37,162 nt of DNA from Fidelibacterota bacterium (GCA_021734505.1 JAIPIT010000011.1:1-37162); one strand, 5' to 3'; positions 26,201-34,010 are shown, counted from the stretch's first letter. Numbers and translations: made by a program. Notes: generated by a model from the letters alone, not told the origin.

Positions 26201-27204
26201 TGGAGTGGGATCCCTGGCTTACAAGTATGCCTCAATACACTATGCAATTATCCCCTGAGAACGAACTATTTGAAGAAAGTTTCAAATTATCTTCGGTTGC
26301 TCCCGATGATGGTGGTGAAGATCTGATCACTTATTACGACGACACTTGGTCGTTGGAACAAAAGATCAGGTTCTTGCGATATTTGGTAAATAATGATGAA
26401 GTACTTGGTGTTCCTGCTTTATGTAAAGATATCATTGAAACATATCCTTATTCACAAGAGGCCTTTACAGCACTTAATATCATTTACCAGATTACCAAAA
26501 AAAGAGATATTAAAAAAGATATAGACAAAGGATCCTTAAAAACCTATTTAATGGATTTTGAAGAGAAAAAGGGAAATAAAATGCTCAACGGTTCGGCCCT
26601 GCTGATGCTTGCAGGATTGGAAAAGAAAGAAGGGCTTTCACGGATCGATGTTGTTTATTCGGAAAATAAAAACAATTACCTGGGAGAATATGCATTGTAT
26701 CAAAAGTACATGTATTACTTCCATGAAGAGGAGGATTCACTGCAAGCTAAAAAAGTACTTGCTCTGATGGATGAGGTTTATCCTGATAGCAGGGTGACCT
26801 ATGAAGCCCATCTTCTATTAGGTGATGAGGTAATAACTCCTGGAGAATTCTATAGCCAACTTCAAAAGAATAATGAAGCAGAACAAATCGAATTTACATC
26901 TACGGATATCGATGAGATTCTTCCTGAAGAGTATGCTCTTAGCACTGCATATCCCAACCCATTCAACCCGAGTACGACCATTGAATTCGCATTACCGGTT
27001 CAATCAGATGTTGAGTGTAGTATCTATAATGTATCAGGTAACTTGATTAAGGAATACAGCTTAAATCAGAATGCTGGAATACATTCGATCGTTTGGGATG
27101 GCTCAAATGTATCAAGTGGTATTTATCTAATCAAATTCACAGCTGAATCTCAAGATGGTGCTGAAACCTTCGTGGATTATCAGAAGGTGACTTTACTTAA
27201 ATGA
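23260..27204 (+). CDS. Subtilisin-like (S8) protease fused to beta-helix, helical and T9SS sorting domains, 1314 aa
   Basis: It starts at GTG after AAGGAG, with a signal peptide to about residue 23. A propeptide-like region (45-115) is followed by an intact S8 domain (about 130-475): D177 (VLDSGI), H223 (GHGTHVTG), oxyanion N321 (IAGNGF) and S419 (DGTSMAAP). Three repeats of INP-x-GLY...A (about 525-735) lead to a right-handed beta-helix (about 776-985; YGVY, NNWWG). A helical domain (about 1020-1220) and a T9SS tail (YPNPFNPSTTIEF, VSSGIYLIKF, KVTLLK) complete it. Residues 776-1314 are closely paralogous to residues 315-855 of the protein at 31443. The N-terminal part is much more AT-rich than the C-terminal part, suggesting a chimera. 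The stop overlaps the next start (ATGA). Confidence 0.88.
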   Translation: MIRRTYSLVIIILILLNIQLNASGINEKKLNIKTAFWKGKYVKYIPHQIAVKIKPDASKKEIKELFREKNIIEIVPVDKWGWFLAGINKEIDEISFINELLSNPIVICAELNNFVTAGFEPDDPYFDGTSPATYAHQWALKNTGQTPPSGTIGADIDIINAWDITKGDTSVIIAVLDSGIPMENGVLSHPDLNNSQKILLGDDFTPLIYSNVEDETVTDHWGHGTHVTGIIAAEANNDTGIAGIAHGCKIIVMQVFEDEGGFGSSYLFKLGVDSVVNYKINHPNTNCIINFSGNSGNQTYVTDALDNAEEYEVLIVSIAGNGFSDPVEYPAKFSEDYSNIIAVSSVDADGVFSAFSNKGSQICVAAPGGYGGVYVNNIMYYNTTSNYGKNIFSTTPNYNFNMQSSTDVTTSYGYLDGTSMAAPVVSAIAGLLLSINSDLTPSQVRNIIETTADDDDAGDGFDNYYGHGKINAYKALKYTLENYGGTLTQNITVSSGRTLDIKTGTTVNLNSYTFTSSGGTIIVENGATINPYICLKNGSAIKGLYSTLSSALSAASNGETIEFGATTTLTGDVTIPSGVTLTINSDASITMRGNKITTTSGTINVNYDADINPFIVHRDHSDDIIGLYPNIDDAFSAVSAAADQTVEINSAVSVSSDDIIVPFETTLEIMDKANLSIDYPYTITTNGGSIVLSGSPTINPDIRALNSGTIQGLYHSISDAMSQGTTVQARGGTHTFADHYTIASGKLLGLYDEAEIKFPSGKYLYVNGGLYCDEATFTSTSGTWGGIKYQSGFGTLNEATITNATYGVYCNSASPTIEYSDISNCTYGVYNSGGSPDIYNSSINGGTYGVYNYNGSYYNTIAGNMISSTYGIYSYASLSLIRNNEITSSTIGLYCDNNSSPELLSGGNYFHGNFVIFGVFADNNSSPSMGVDYCSVGGNHSFVYNNLDIALVSAGTNCHIWAQNNWWGTSSPNAGMFGGNVEWDPWLTSMPQYTMQLSPENELFEESFKLSSVAPDDGGEDLITYYDDTWSLEQKIRFLRYLVNNDEVLGVPALCKDIIETYPYSQEAFTALNIIYQITKKRDIKKDIDKGSLKTYLMDFEEKKGNKMLNGSALLMLAGLEKKEGLSRIDVVYSENKNNYLGEYALYQKYMYYFHEEEDSLQAKKVLALMDEVYPDSRVTYEAHLLLGDEVITPGEFYSQLQKNNEAEQIEFTSTDIDEILPEEYALSTAYPNPFNPSTTIEFALPVQSDVECSIYNVSGNLIKEYSLNQNAGIHSIVWDGSNVSSGIYLIKFTAESQDGAETFVDYQKVTLLK

Positions 27205-27896
27205 TGAAATATGCCATATATGAAAGCATGTGTAGGGGACGCTCGCGAGCGTCCCTTACATTACCGAAGATGTTTTTTGTTATTGCCATAAGCGTTCTTC
27301 CCTTTCTTCTCCATGCCGAACATCCAGATTCAACCATTATGAAGCTGGAAAATCAGAAATCGAATATTGCATACGCCTCAAAGATATTTGATATCAATTT
27401 TGATTATCTCAAATCCATCATCTATGTTGAACGAACAAATAATTACAACTGGCAGGATGAGTATTTTGATGATTACCTTGCCAAGAAAGGACAGAACAGC
27501 TCCATCGGCTTTTGTCAGGTTAAGATGAAAACGGCATATTGGATAGAGTGTCTGTTGGTAGATAGTACATCCGAGTTTTATCCCGGGAAGAAATACGAAG
27601 GTATTCTGCCAGTAAGTCAGTCGCCTCAAGAGATCATTGATAAACTCGAAGATGATCGAACAAATCTTCTCTATGCATCTGCTTACATGAGAATCATTCA
27701 AAGCTACTGGGAAAGCAAAGGTTTCTCGATTGATGATAGAGTAGATATTATCGCCACAATCTTTTCTTATGGGATATTTAATAGATCTACAGGTGAGCCT
27801 TTAAAACCTAATGCCAATCCAAAGCCAAATTGGTTTGGGTCAGAAGCTCTAAAAGCATACAGGATGTTGCTCTTGCAACAACCCAACAAGAATTAA
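27201..27896 (+). CDS. Secreted lytic-transglycosylase-like protein, 231 aa (copy 1)
   Basis: The mature part has the order of motifs of the SLT/lysozyme-like fold: Glu77 in IIYVERTNN as likely catalytic acid, SSIGFCQVKMKTA (100-112) at the place of the GLMQ motif, DDRTNLLYASAYMR for the Ni..G..YL helix, and ATIFSYGIF for the AxYNxG segment. It would cleave peptidoglycan in the periplasm; the match is by pattern only. The signal peptide (hydrophobic core about 24-37) is preceded by CRGRSRASLT, encoded by a 30-bp palindrome. The start overlaps the previous stop (ATGA). The copy at 34007 is about 80% identical in the mature part. Confidence 0.72.
   Translation: MMKYAIYESMCRGRSRASLTLPKMFFVIAISVLPFLLHAEHPDSTIMKLENQKSNIAYASKIFDINFDYLKSIIYVERTNNYNWQDEYFDDYLAKKGQNSSIGFCQVKMKTAYWIECLLVDSTSEFYPGKKYEGILPVSQSPQEIIDKLEDDRTNLLYASAYMRIIQSYWESKGFSIDDRVDIIATIFSYGIFNRSTGEPLKPNANPKPNWFGSEALKAYRMLLLQQPNKN
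27231..27260. repeat. 30-bp short palindromic repeat inside a signal-peptide coding region
   Basis: The arms TGTAGGGGACGCTCG and CGAGCGTCCCTTACA contain the perfect 20-bp palindrome GGGACGCTCGCGAGCGTCCC. It belongs to the GTAGGGG-type family seen at 18396, 18464 and 35010. Here it is in frame and encodes the charged n-region of the signal peptide. Confidence 0.85.
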
Positions 27897-27952
27897 GGTA
27901 ATCTGGCCAAAACACTTGTAAAATAGCACTTTGCCACACCCTGAAAAACTTC

Positions 27953-28131
27953 GGGCACTTTTTGGGCACCTTTTTCTCAAAAACCCACATCATTACTACC
28001 TAAAACCCCTAAAAACACAAACTTCTCCGCGGTAGCCACATCTTGGTATACACAAACGGTATAACCCGCATGGATAAAGGGTCTGTACCAGACTCTTAAT
28101 CCGTTGGTTCTAGGTTCGATGGCGTACGATG
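27953..28131 (+). repeat. att-like junction with GGGCAC direct repeats and a degenerate tRNA-Lys(CTT)-like 3' fragment
   Basis: GGGCACTTTTTGGGCACC (27953-27970) has the same 11-bp spacing as the GGTCAC pairs at the tRNA-Phe junctions. Downstream, CAGACTCTTAATCCG then GGTTCTAGGTTCGA (28089-28119) resembles the anticodon stem (CTT) and T arm of tRNA-Lys, but the acceptor end is scrambled. It looks like the right end of an element that once targeted tRNA-Lys. Confidence 0.5.
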
Positions 28132-28154
28132 ACTCCCCTTTCTTGGGGAGTTTT
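28132..28154 (+). terminator. Terminator-like hairpin after the tRNA-Lys-like fragment
   Basis: ACTCCCC and GGGGAGT pair around TTTCTT, followed by TTTTG. Confidence 0.7.
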
Positions 28155-28259
28155 GTTATTGTGTGGAAAAGTGCAAAGAAGCTACAAATAATCATTCTTG
28201 ATAAATAAAAAGATTCAACATATATTAACTATCATTAATAATATTTGATAGGTGCTGCG

Positions 28260-28925
28260 ATGAAAAAATATTTTGTCATACTTTTTTGCATATTGATGTT
28301 CTCTTGTAGTGATCTCTTAGATATTATGAATCAACAGCACACAGCCCCCGAATTAATTACTAAACCTGTTACAGAAATATCTCTTTTTGGAGCAAAGGTT
28401 TCTACCCAAGTGACTGATACTGATGCAGAACTGATTGATGAGGCCGGTTTTTATCTGGGTTTTGAATCTGATACCAGTAGCTCTAATGATCTTAAGATAC
28501 TTTATGAAAAATCTGATAATGAAAGATATATCCCTTGGGATTTTTCATGTCAAGTAAGTGATTTAGATTCAAATACGACATATAGAGTAAAAGCATATGC
28601 TTTTTCAATTATGACTGGTTGTGGATATGGGAACTATGTTGCTTTTACTACTATGAGCAATGTCATCAAAGGGAAATGGTCATTTTACGATACTTATAGC
28701 CGAGGATATGAAGTATTTACTTTTAATAAAGACCTAAGCTTTATACTGGAAGAATTAGACAGCAATCTGCAAATTACGTTTACATCACCGGGAACATATG
28801 ATTTAAGCCCTGATAGCATATTCTTAAATCATGATAGAAGAACTGGTGAAAGATCACATTCGTATACACTAACTGATACCATTCTAAACATCGACAATAT
28901 TCCCTATATCAAACAAAACGAATAA
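28260..28925 (+). CDS. Fn3-like lipoprotein, 221 aa
   Basis: ATG 28260 gives a clean lipoprotein signal (MKKYFVILFCILMFSC); the upstream TTG at 28245 is not needed. Residues about 35-135 have the pattern of Bacteroidota fibronectin type III-like lipoproteins (EAGFYLGFES, SDLDSNTTYRVKAYAFS, GYGNYVAFTTM). A C-terminal lipocalin-like beta region follows (GKWSFYDTYSRGYEVFTFNKDLSF). It is the only gene between the tRNA-Lys-like fragment and the second tRNA-Phe fragment. Function is unknown. Confidence 0.78.
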   Translation: MKKYFVILFCILMFSCSDLLDIMNQQHTAPELITKPVTEISLFGAKVSTQVTDTDAELIDEAGFYLGFESDTSSSNDLKILYEKSDNERYIPWDFSCQVSDLDSNTTYRVKAYAFSIMTGCGYGNYVAFTTMSNVIKGKWSFYDTYSRGYEVFTFNKDLSFILEELDSNLQITFTSPGTYDLSPDSIFLNHDRRTGERSHSYTLTDTILNIDNIPYIKQNE

Positions 28926-29039
28926 CTGCAAATATTGTACGTACAAGTAATGAAGACTGTGATAATCAAATAATGTCATACATTTTATAAATATTGTCCT
29001 AAATCCCTGTAAAATCACACTATACTACACCTAAGAATT

Positions 29040-29144
29040 CACCGGTCACTTTTTGGTCACCTTGCCTTGTAACTTATTGAATATCAGCAGTGAACAGAGT
29101 ACTGAAAATCCCTGTGTCGCTGGTTCGATTCCGGCCGGAGCCAC
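29040..29144 (+). repeat. att-like junction 2: 11-bp direct repeats, 39-nt spacer, 44-bp tRNA-Phe 3' fragment
   Basis: GGTCACTTTTTGGTCACC (29044-29061), a 39-nt spacer closely similar to junctions 1 and 3, then the 44-bp tRNA-Phe 3' part (29101-29144), identical to 18283-18326. There is no tRNA 5' half. Confidence 0.87.
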
Positions 29145-29151
29145 CACCTAA

Positions 29152-29185
29152 AGCCCTGTAATAACATAGACTTACAGGGCTTTTT
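29152..29185 (+). terminator. Terminator after tRNA-Phe fragment 2
   Basis: AGCCCTGTAA and TTACAGGGCT pair around a 10-nt loop, followed by TTTTATTT. The stem is related to that after fragment 1 (CCCTGTAA). Confidence 0.75.
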
Positions 29186-29230
29186 ATTTCTACATCATTT
29201 ATATAGTAATATAACGAGAAACGGCGTTTT

Positions 29231-29263
29231 TGGACATTCATGGGCGCCATTTGGGCGCCGCAA
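29231..29263. repeat. Three 11-bp-period repeats on the left side of the third island
   Basis: TGGACATTCAT, GGGCGCCATTT and GGGCGCCGCAA start at 29231, 29242 and 29253. They lie about 90-110 bp after the tRNA fragment, like the triple at 21889. Confidence 0.55.
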
Positions 29264-29279
29264 TTATTATAGGGGAGAT

Positions 29280-30578
29280 TTATTTGATTAAAACCATTTT
29301 CCTTGAGTATGTACTATTGCCATTCTCAAGTCGACTAATATAGATCCCCGAGCTATAATTAGAAGCATTCCATTTTACTTCATATTGCCCGGCCTGATAA
29401 AAATCATCTATAAGAGTTTCTACAAGTTGTCCTGAAATATCATAAATACTGAGTTTTACCTTTGATTCAGAAGGTATTGTGTAATTGATCGTGGTTATAG
29501 GGTTGAAGGGATTGGGATAATTTTGCATCAAAGCCACTTCGTGAGGGACCGGATCTTCTTTTATACCGACTCCGTCGCGCTGCCATTTGAGAAAGGGATA
29601 ACCGTCATTATATTCAGGATCGATCACCCATGTGTCAATGAAGTTCCAGCTGGAATCTGTATAAGTAGACTGCATCTTCATTTCTGTCGTTGTTTTGCCT
29701 GTTCCGCCAGCGCTGGCGGCCAAATCGGTTGTATCCATGTCCCAAAAGCTGTTTTGAATGACAGACCCCTGGTTCGTACCGATCAAACCACCAGCAATTC
29801 CTTCGTCTTCGGACAAAGAAATATCAGTTATACCCGCGCGGTAACAGTTTTTAACGATCGTGTTGATACTCTCACCAATCAGTCCCCCATAATTATAGGA
29901 AGATCCCGAATAAAATGACTGAACCATATGGATACCCAGGGAATAACAATTACTGATATGGGAATCTTTACTGTAAGCAACGATCCCGCCTGATGTAATG
30001 CTTGATACAAAAGCATTGATCCCGGTTAAACCCATAAGATCAGTATATGAATCCCGTATCGTGGTTGAGCACGCCATACTGACAATACCACCGGCAATTC
30101 TTCCGGAAATATAGCCTTTTACTGAGCAGTTGATGATCGTTGACATAGAATCTTTTCCCACTAAACCACCAACGTAATGTCTGCCTATTAGATTTTGAAA
30201 ACGTATATGAATATTTTTTATAGTAGCATTATGTGTGTATCCGAATAAACCACTATAAAGAAGATTGGCAGATGATATGATCATGATAAAATCCAATGAA
30301 TATCCCTGTCCATCATAAGAACCGTAAAAGCAACTGTCGGAGCTTACCCCGATAGGTAAATAACCTAGAGAGCTACTGCTTGAAGCATCAATGTCATCTG
30401 TTTGAATGTAATGTTTTCCCCAATTCGCCGAATCTGTTGAAATCCAATGGAGATTTTCTAGGGTAGCAATCTGATAGGGGTCGCTTTCCGCGCCGCTGCC
30501 CAAGGCTGGGGGCGTTGCCGTCTGGGCAAACAAAACAGAAATTGATAAAAATATAAAGACTTTATATAATGTTTTCAT
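29280..30578 (-). CDS. GLUG-motif secreted protein with T9SS sorting domain, 432 aa
   Basis: The signal peptide ends near LFAQT, residue 20. The body is a beta-solenoid of GLUG type, starting with the typical PYQIATLENLHWIS...HYIQTDDIDAS entry, then LFGYTHNATIKNIHI, GGLVGKDSMSTIINCS, GGIVAYSKDSHISNCYS, GGLIGESINTIVKNCY and GGLIGTNQGSVIQNSFWD. The conserved close TEMKMQSTY...WNFIDTWVID...GYPFLKW is present. The T9SS tail is YPNPFNPITTINY...YSSGIYISRL...RKMVLIK. GLUG proteins are adhesin-like surface proteins. It is divergent from the following secreted-protein operon. Confidence 0.88.
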   Translation of the reverse strand: MKTLYKVFIFLSISVLFAQTATPPALGSGAESDPYQIATLENLHWISTDSANWGKHYIQTDDIDASSSSSLGYLPIGVSSDSCFYGSYDGQGYSLDFIMIISSANLLYSGLFGYTHNATIKNIHIRFQNLIGRHYVGGLVGKDSMSTIINCSVKGYISGRIAGGIVSMACSTTIRDSYTDLMGLTGINAFVSSITSGGIVAYSKDSHISNCYSLGIHMVQSFYSGSSYNYGGLIGESINTIVKNCYRAGITDISLSEDEGIAGGLIGTNQGSVIQNSFWDMDTTDLAASAGGTGKTTTEMKMQSTYTDSSWNFIDTWVIDPEYNDGYPFLKWQRDGVGIKEDPVPHEVALMQNYPNPFNPITTINYTIPSESKVKLSIYDISGQLVETLIDDFYQAGQYEVKWNASNYSSGIYISRLENGNSTYSRKMVLIK

Positions 30579-30710
30579 TGTTATTTACTCCCAAAAACTT
30601 ATTTAGCTACAAATTATAAGATTAAAGAATTAATATCAAAGGAAAAATTATTTGATATAAAAAATTAATATAGTAAATTAATAGAAGAATATACAAAATA
30701 TGGGGTAAAT

Positions 30711-31433
30711 ATGAATCGTAAACTTAAAGGTATTTTTTTGTGTAGTTTGTTTTTAATATTATCTGCGAAGAATTCTAATGACAATATAGGGTCGGAGATA
30801 AATGGAGGGAAAGAACATATAACATATATTGAGATGTTAGAAGTTTTGCAAATACAAAATGAGGAAATACAAAAAATGCCAACAGAACAACTTTTAAACA
30901 CCTGTATAGATTGCCCTTTAATTTTTAAAATTTGGTTGAACTCGAGCGTACAAGAAGGAGTAGAAATTTTAATTAATGAATATAATGGTTTGCAAGAATT
31001 ACTAATACGTAAAGATGCCGGGACGGAGCTGTTAAAAATCTATATGAAAATGGATCCACATGCTTTTTATCATGATTGGAATGATATACAAAGAGGCAAG
31101 TATACATTTAAATTTGCTTTCGTTGAAATGCTTCTAGCTCAAGAAACTATAATTTCCTTATTAACTAAAGAAGAACGTTTATCATTACTTCAAGAATTAT
31201 TGAATAAACAAAAGCATATGTCTGAATACCCTATATATGATATAAAAAACCAAGAATCAAATATTTTCTTAATTGGGAAAATAATTCAAAAAGACTATAG
31301 TGAATATATGTTTTCTTTATCGTCTGAACAAAATGATAAGTTACAGTATTTTTTAAGAAGAGGTTCACATTCAATAATAGGTACTAAAGAAATGATATTG
31401 TACATGGTCAATAAAATTATTAATGAATTATAA
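30711..31433 (+). CDS. Small secreted helical protein upstream of the cysteine-hydrolase-like gene, 240 aa
   Basis: A signal peptide is followed by an all-helical sequence with EMLEVLQIQNEEIQKMPTEQ, TCIDCPLIFKIWL and YTFKFAFVEMLLAQETIISL. I do not recognise a named family with certainty, though similar exported proteins starting M-TE-LL--C--YPL are, from memory, common in Bacteroidota. It ends 9 bp before the cysteine-hydrolase-like/beta-helix gene and shares its low GC, so the two probably travel as a pair. A protective inhibitor or chaperone of that enzyme is one possible role; nothing in the sequence proves it. The equivalent place before the S8 gene holds a BNR lipoprotein instead. Confidence 0.65.
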   Translation: MNRKLKGIFLCSLFLILSAKNSNDNIGSEINGGKEHITYIEMLEVLQIQNEEIQKMPTEQLLNTCIDCPLIFKIWLNSSVQEGVEILINEYNGLQELLIRKDAGTELLKIYMKMDPHAFYHDWNDIQRGKYTFKFAFVEMLLAQETIISLLTKEERLSLLQELLNKQKHMSEYPIYDIKNQESNIFLIGKIIQKDYSEYMFSLSSEQNDKLQYFLRRGSHSIIGTKEMILYMVNKIINEL

Positions 31434-31442
31434 GAAGCATTT

Positions 31443-34010
31443 ATGTTAAAAAAGAAAAGAATAATACAGATTATTTTAATTATTTTGTTATATCAAAATT
31501 TGGGAGCACAATATATCCCTATAGATTTATTTACACCTCGTGGAACATTAATTGGTAATACTTATTATTGCAATACAGATTATAATTCAGTCACAATAGC
31601 AATTCTAAATGAAATGTATCAAAATGACTATCCTCTTGCAGAAATAATTGGAAATTCATCTAGAAAATATAATTGTCATGGATATGCTTGGCATATGATT
31701 GAAGGTGGGGCTATAGATAACCCTATTTGGATAGGTTTAACTTCTGCAGGAAATACATATAAGTATTGGGAAGACGAAAGCTATAGCGTAGTAGATGTTC
31801 AATATGCTACTATTGTTGATTATTCGATTGATCACTCTGCAATAACTACCGATACAATAGAAATACTTATTTCTAAATGGGGCGATGGTCCGTTAATGAG
31901 ACATGGTACAACTGGTTATGGTACAATTTCTAAATATTTACGAAAAAACCCTGCAACACCATCAGATTTTATTACTGTTTTAGAAGCTATTAACGATGCT
32001 GTTCCTAATCAAATTGTACATGTTGATAGCGGTGTGCCTGTACTTTCATGTAATATATCAATATCAGAAAACATTACATTAAAAATTCATTCAGGGGCAA
32101 TTTTAGAACTTGATACCTGTTCAATAATTTTTCAGGAAGGTTCATTATTCATTGCTACAAATGCAGAAATAAGCCCCTATTTCTGTTTAAAAGAAGGAAT
32201 GAATGTAAAAGGACTGTATCCCTCCTTTTTGACTGCATTAAATGTAGCTACATCTGGTCAAACAATTGAAATTGGTGATAATGTTTCACTGACAACAAGT
32301 ACAACCATCCCTTCGGGCATTACCCTTAAATTTGCTACCGGTAAATCATTAAATACTTCAGTATCATTAAACGCGACGAATGTTACGTTTACAAGTCTGT
32401 CGGGAACCTGGGGTGGTATTAAATATAATAGTGGCAGTTCAGGAACATTGAATAATTGTACTATAAGCAATTCAACTTACGGTGTCTATTGTAATTCCTC
32501 ATCACCTACCATTGAAAACAGTAATATTTCAAATTGTACCTATGGAGTGTACAATAATAACGGCTCGTCGGATATTTATGATAATAATATCGTGAGCGGC
32601 ACCTATGGCATATATAATTATAATGGAAGCGGCTATAATACAATCTCCGGAAATACCATATCTTCATCATACGGTATCTATAACTATGCTTCATCATCGA
32701 TCATCCGGGATAATGAAATCACCAGCAGTACGGTTGGTTTATATTGTGATAATTACTCTTCACCCGAGCTTTTGACAGGAGGGAATTATTTTCATGGCAA
32801 TTATGTGATCTTCGGTGTTTATGCCGATAATAATTCAAATCCGAGCATGGGAGTTGCATGGTGCATGCTAGACGGTGAACACAGTTTCGTATACAATGGT
32901 TTTGACATTGCCCTGGTCAATGCCGGAACGAACTGTTCCATATGGGCCGAGAACAACTGGTGGGGAACCTCGTCGCCATACGCGGGGATGTTCAGCGGAT
33001 CGGTTGATTGGAATCCGTATTTACAGAACATGCCGACATACAGCATGCAGCCGAATCCGGAAAATGATATTTATGACCAGACATTTAACAGGGTTGCAGT
33101 TCAGACTGATGACCAGACAGATAACGATCTGATCAACTATTATGATGAAGCCTGGTCCTTAGATCAAAAGATCAAGTTCCTGCGGTATCTGGTTCATTAT
33201 AACGAAGCGACGGGTGTACCCGCCTTATGTAAAGAAATCATTGAAACCTATCCGTATTCCCCGGAAGCATTCACGGCGTTGGATATCATTTATCAGGTTG
33301 TAATAAATGAAAACGCCGCAAAGGATATCGATAAAGAATCCCTCAAGATCTATTTGAAAACGTTTGAAGAGAAAAAGGGAAATAAAATGCTCAACGGTTC
33401 GGCTTTGCTGATGCTGGCCGGACTGGAAAAGAAAGAAGGACTTTCAAGGATCGATGCCGTTTATACCGCGAATAAGGATAATTATCTGGGGGAATATGCA
33501 TTATATCAGAAGTTCATGTATTATGTTCATGATGAGGAAGATATGGAGACAGCCAAATCGGTACTTGATTTGATGGATGAGGTTTATCCTGAGAGCAGGG
33601 TGAGTTATGAAGCCCATCTTCTTATCGGTGATGAGGTGATATCCCCCGAAGAATTCTACAGCCGTCTTCAAAAGAAAACCGAAGCAGAACAAATGGAACT
33701 TGTATCCACCGATATCGATGAGATCATCCCCGCGGAGTACGCGCTTGATCCGGCAGTACCAAACCCCTTTAATCCGAGTACGGCTCTTGAATTTGATCTG
33801 CCGGTCCAATCGAAAGTTCAATGTGGTATATATGATGTGAGAGGTAACCTGGTCAAGGAATACAGCTATGAGCAGAATGCCGGGACCTACTCGATCGTGT
33901 GGGATGGCTCAAATGTATCAAGTGGTATTTACTTGATCCGGTTTGTTGCTGAGGCGTCTGATGGAACTGAAACGTTTGTTGATTATCAGAGGGTGACGTT
34001 ACTTAAATGA
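31443..34010 (+). CDS. Papain/CHAP-like hydrolase domain fused to beta-helix, helical and T9SS sorting domains, 855 aa
   Basis: After a signal peptide (to about 22, LGAQ), residues about 35-170 carry YNCHGYAWH (Cys78), VDYSIDHSAI (His131) and ISKWGDGPLMRHG. This is the Cys-His layout of NlpC/P60- or CHAP-like amidases and peptidases, assigned by pattern only. A NAEISPYFCLKEG...GLYP segment, a right-handed beta-helix (about 315-525; repeated YGVY/YGIY, NNWWG), a helical domain and a T9SS tail (VPNPFNPSTALEF, VSSGIYLIRF, RVTLLK) follow. Residues 315-855 are closely paralogous to 776-1314 of the S8 protein, whose N-terminal enzyme is unrelated. GC rises from very low in the 5' part (7 of 60 bases in 31441-31500) to 27 of 60 in 33181-33240. 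The stop overlaps the next start (ATGA). Confidence 0.82.
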   Translation: MLKKKRIIQIILIILLYQNLGAQYIPIDLFTPRGTLIGNTYYCNTDYNSVTIAILNEMYQNDYPLAEIIGNSSRKYNCHGYAWHMIEGGAIDNPIWIGLTSAGNTYKYWEDESYSVVDVQYATIVDYSIDHSAITTDTIEILISKWGDGPLMRHGTTGYGTISKYLRKNPATPSDFITVLEAINDAVPNQIVHVDSGVPVLSCNISISENITLKIHSGAILELDTCSIIFQEGSLFIATNAEISPYFCLKEGMNVKGLYPSFLTALNVATSGQTIEIGDNVSLTTSTTIPSGITLKFATGKSLNTSVSLNATNVTFTSLSGTWGGIKYNSGSSGTLNNCTISNSTYGVYCNSSSPTIENSNISNCTYGVYNNNGSSDIYDNNIVSGTYGIYNYNGSGYNTISGNTISSSYGIYNYASSSIIRDNEITSSTVGLYCDNYSSPELLTGGNYFHGNYVIFGVYADNNSNPSMGVAWCMLDGEHSFVYNGFDIALVNAGTNCSIWAENNWWGTSSPYAGMFSGSVDWNPYLQNMPTYSMQPNPENDIYDQTFNRVAVQTDDQTDNDLINYYDEAWSLDQKIKFLRYLVHYNEATGVPALCKEIIETYPYSPEAFTALDIIYQVVINENAAKDIDKESLKIYLKTFEEKKGNKMLNGSALLMLAGLEKKEGLSRIDAVYTANKDNYLGEYALYQKFMYYVHDEEDMETAKSVLDLMDEVYPESRVSYEAHLLIGDEVISPEEFYSRLQKKTEAEQMELVSTDIDEIIPAEYALDPAVPNPFNPSTALEFDLPVQSKVQCGIYDVRGNLVKEYSYEQNAGTYSIVWDGSNVSSGIYLIRFVAEASDGTETFVDYQRVTLLK

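Larger units (their letters stand above)
25585..27896 (+). repeat. 2.3-kb direct repeat, copy 1 (beta-helix/helical/T9SS 3' end plus lytic-transglycosylase-like gene)
   Basis: This stretch is collinear with 32385-34699 and nearly equal in length (2312 and 2315 bp), with long identical runs such as GGGAAATAAAATGCTCAACG. It covers the shared C-terminal half of the two large secreted proteins and the entire downstream gene. Recombination between the copies would delete about 6.8 kb. Confidence 0.8.
27897..28259. other. Gene-free internal island junction
   Basis: It holds the GGGCAC direct-repeat pair (27953-27970), a block AAAACCCACATCATTACTACC (27977-27998) related to 21624-21645, a tRNA-Lys-like 3' fragment (about 28084-28120), a terminator hairpin (28132-28154) and the AT-rich upstream region of the next gene. 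No gene is seen. Confidence 0.6.
28926..29279. other. Gene-free interval around tRNA-Phe fragment 2
   Basis: This stretch carries the right end of one island (29040-29144), its terminator hairpin and the left end of the next island, including the 11-bp-period repeats at 29231-29259. I see no gene. Confidence 0.65.
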
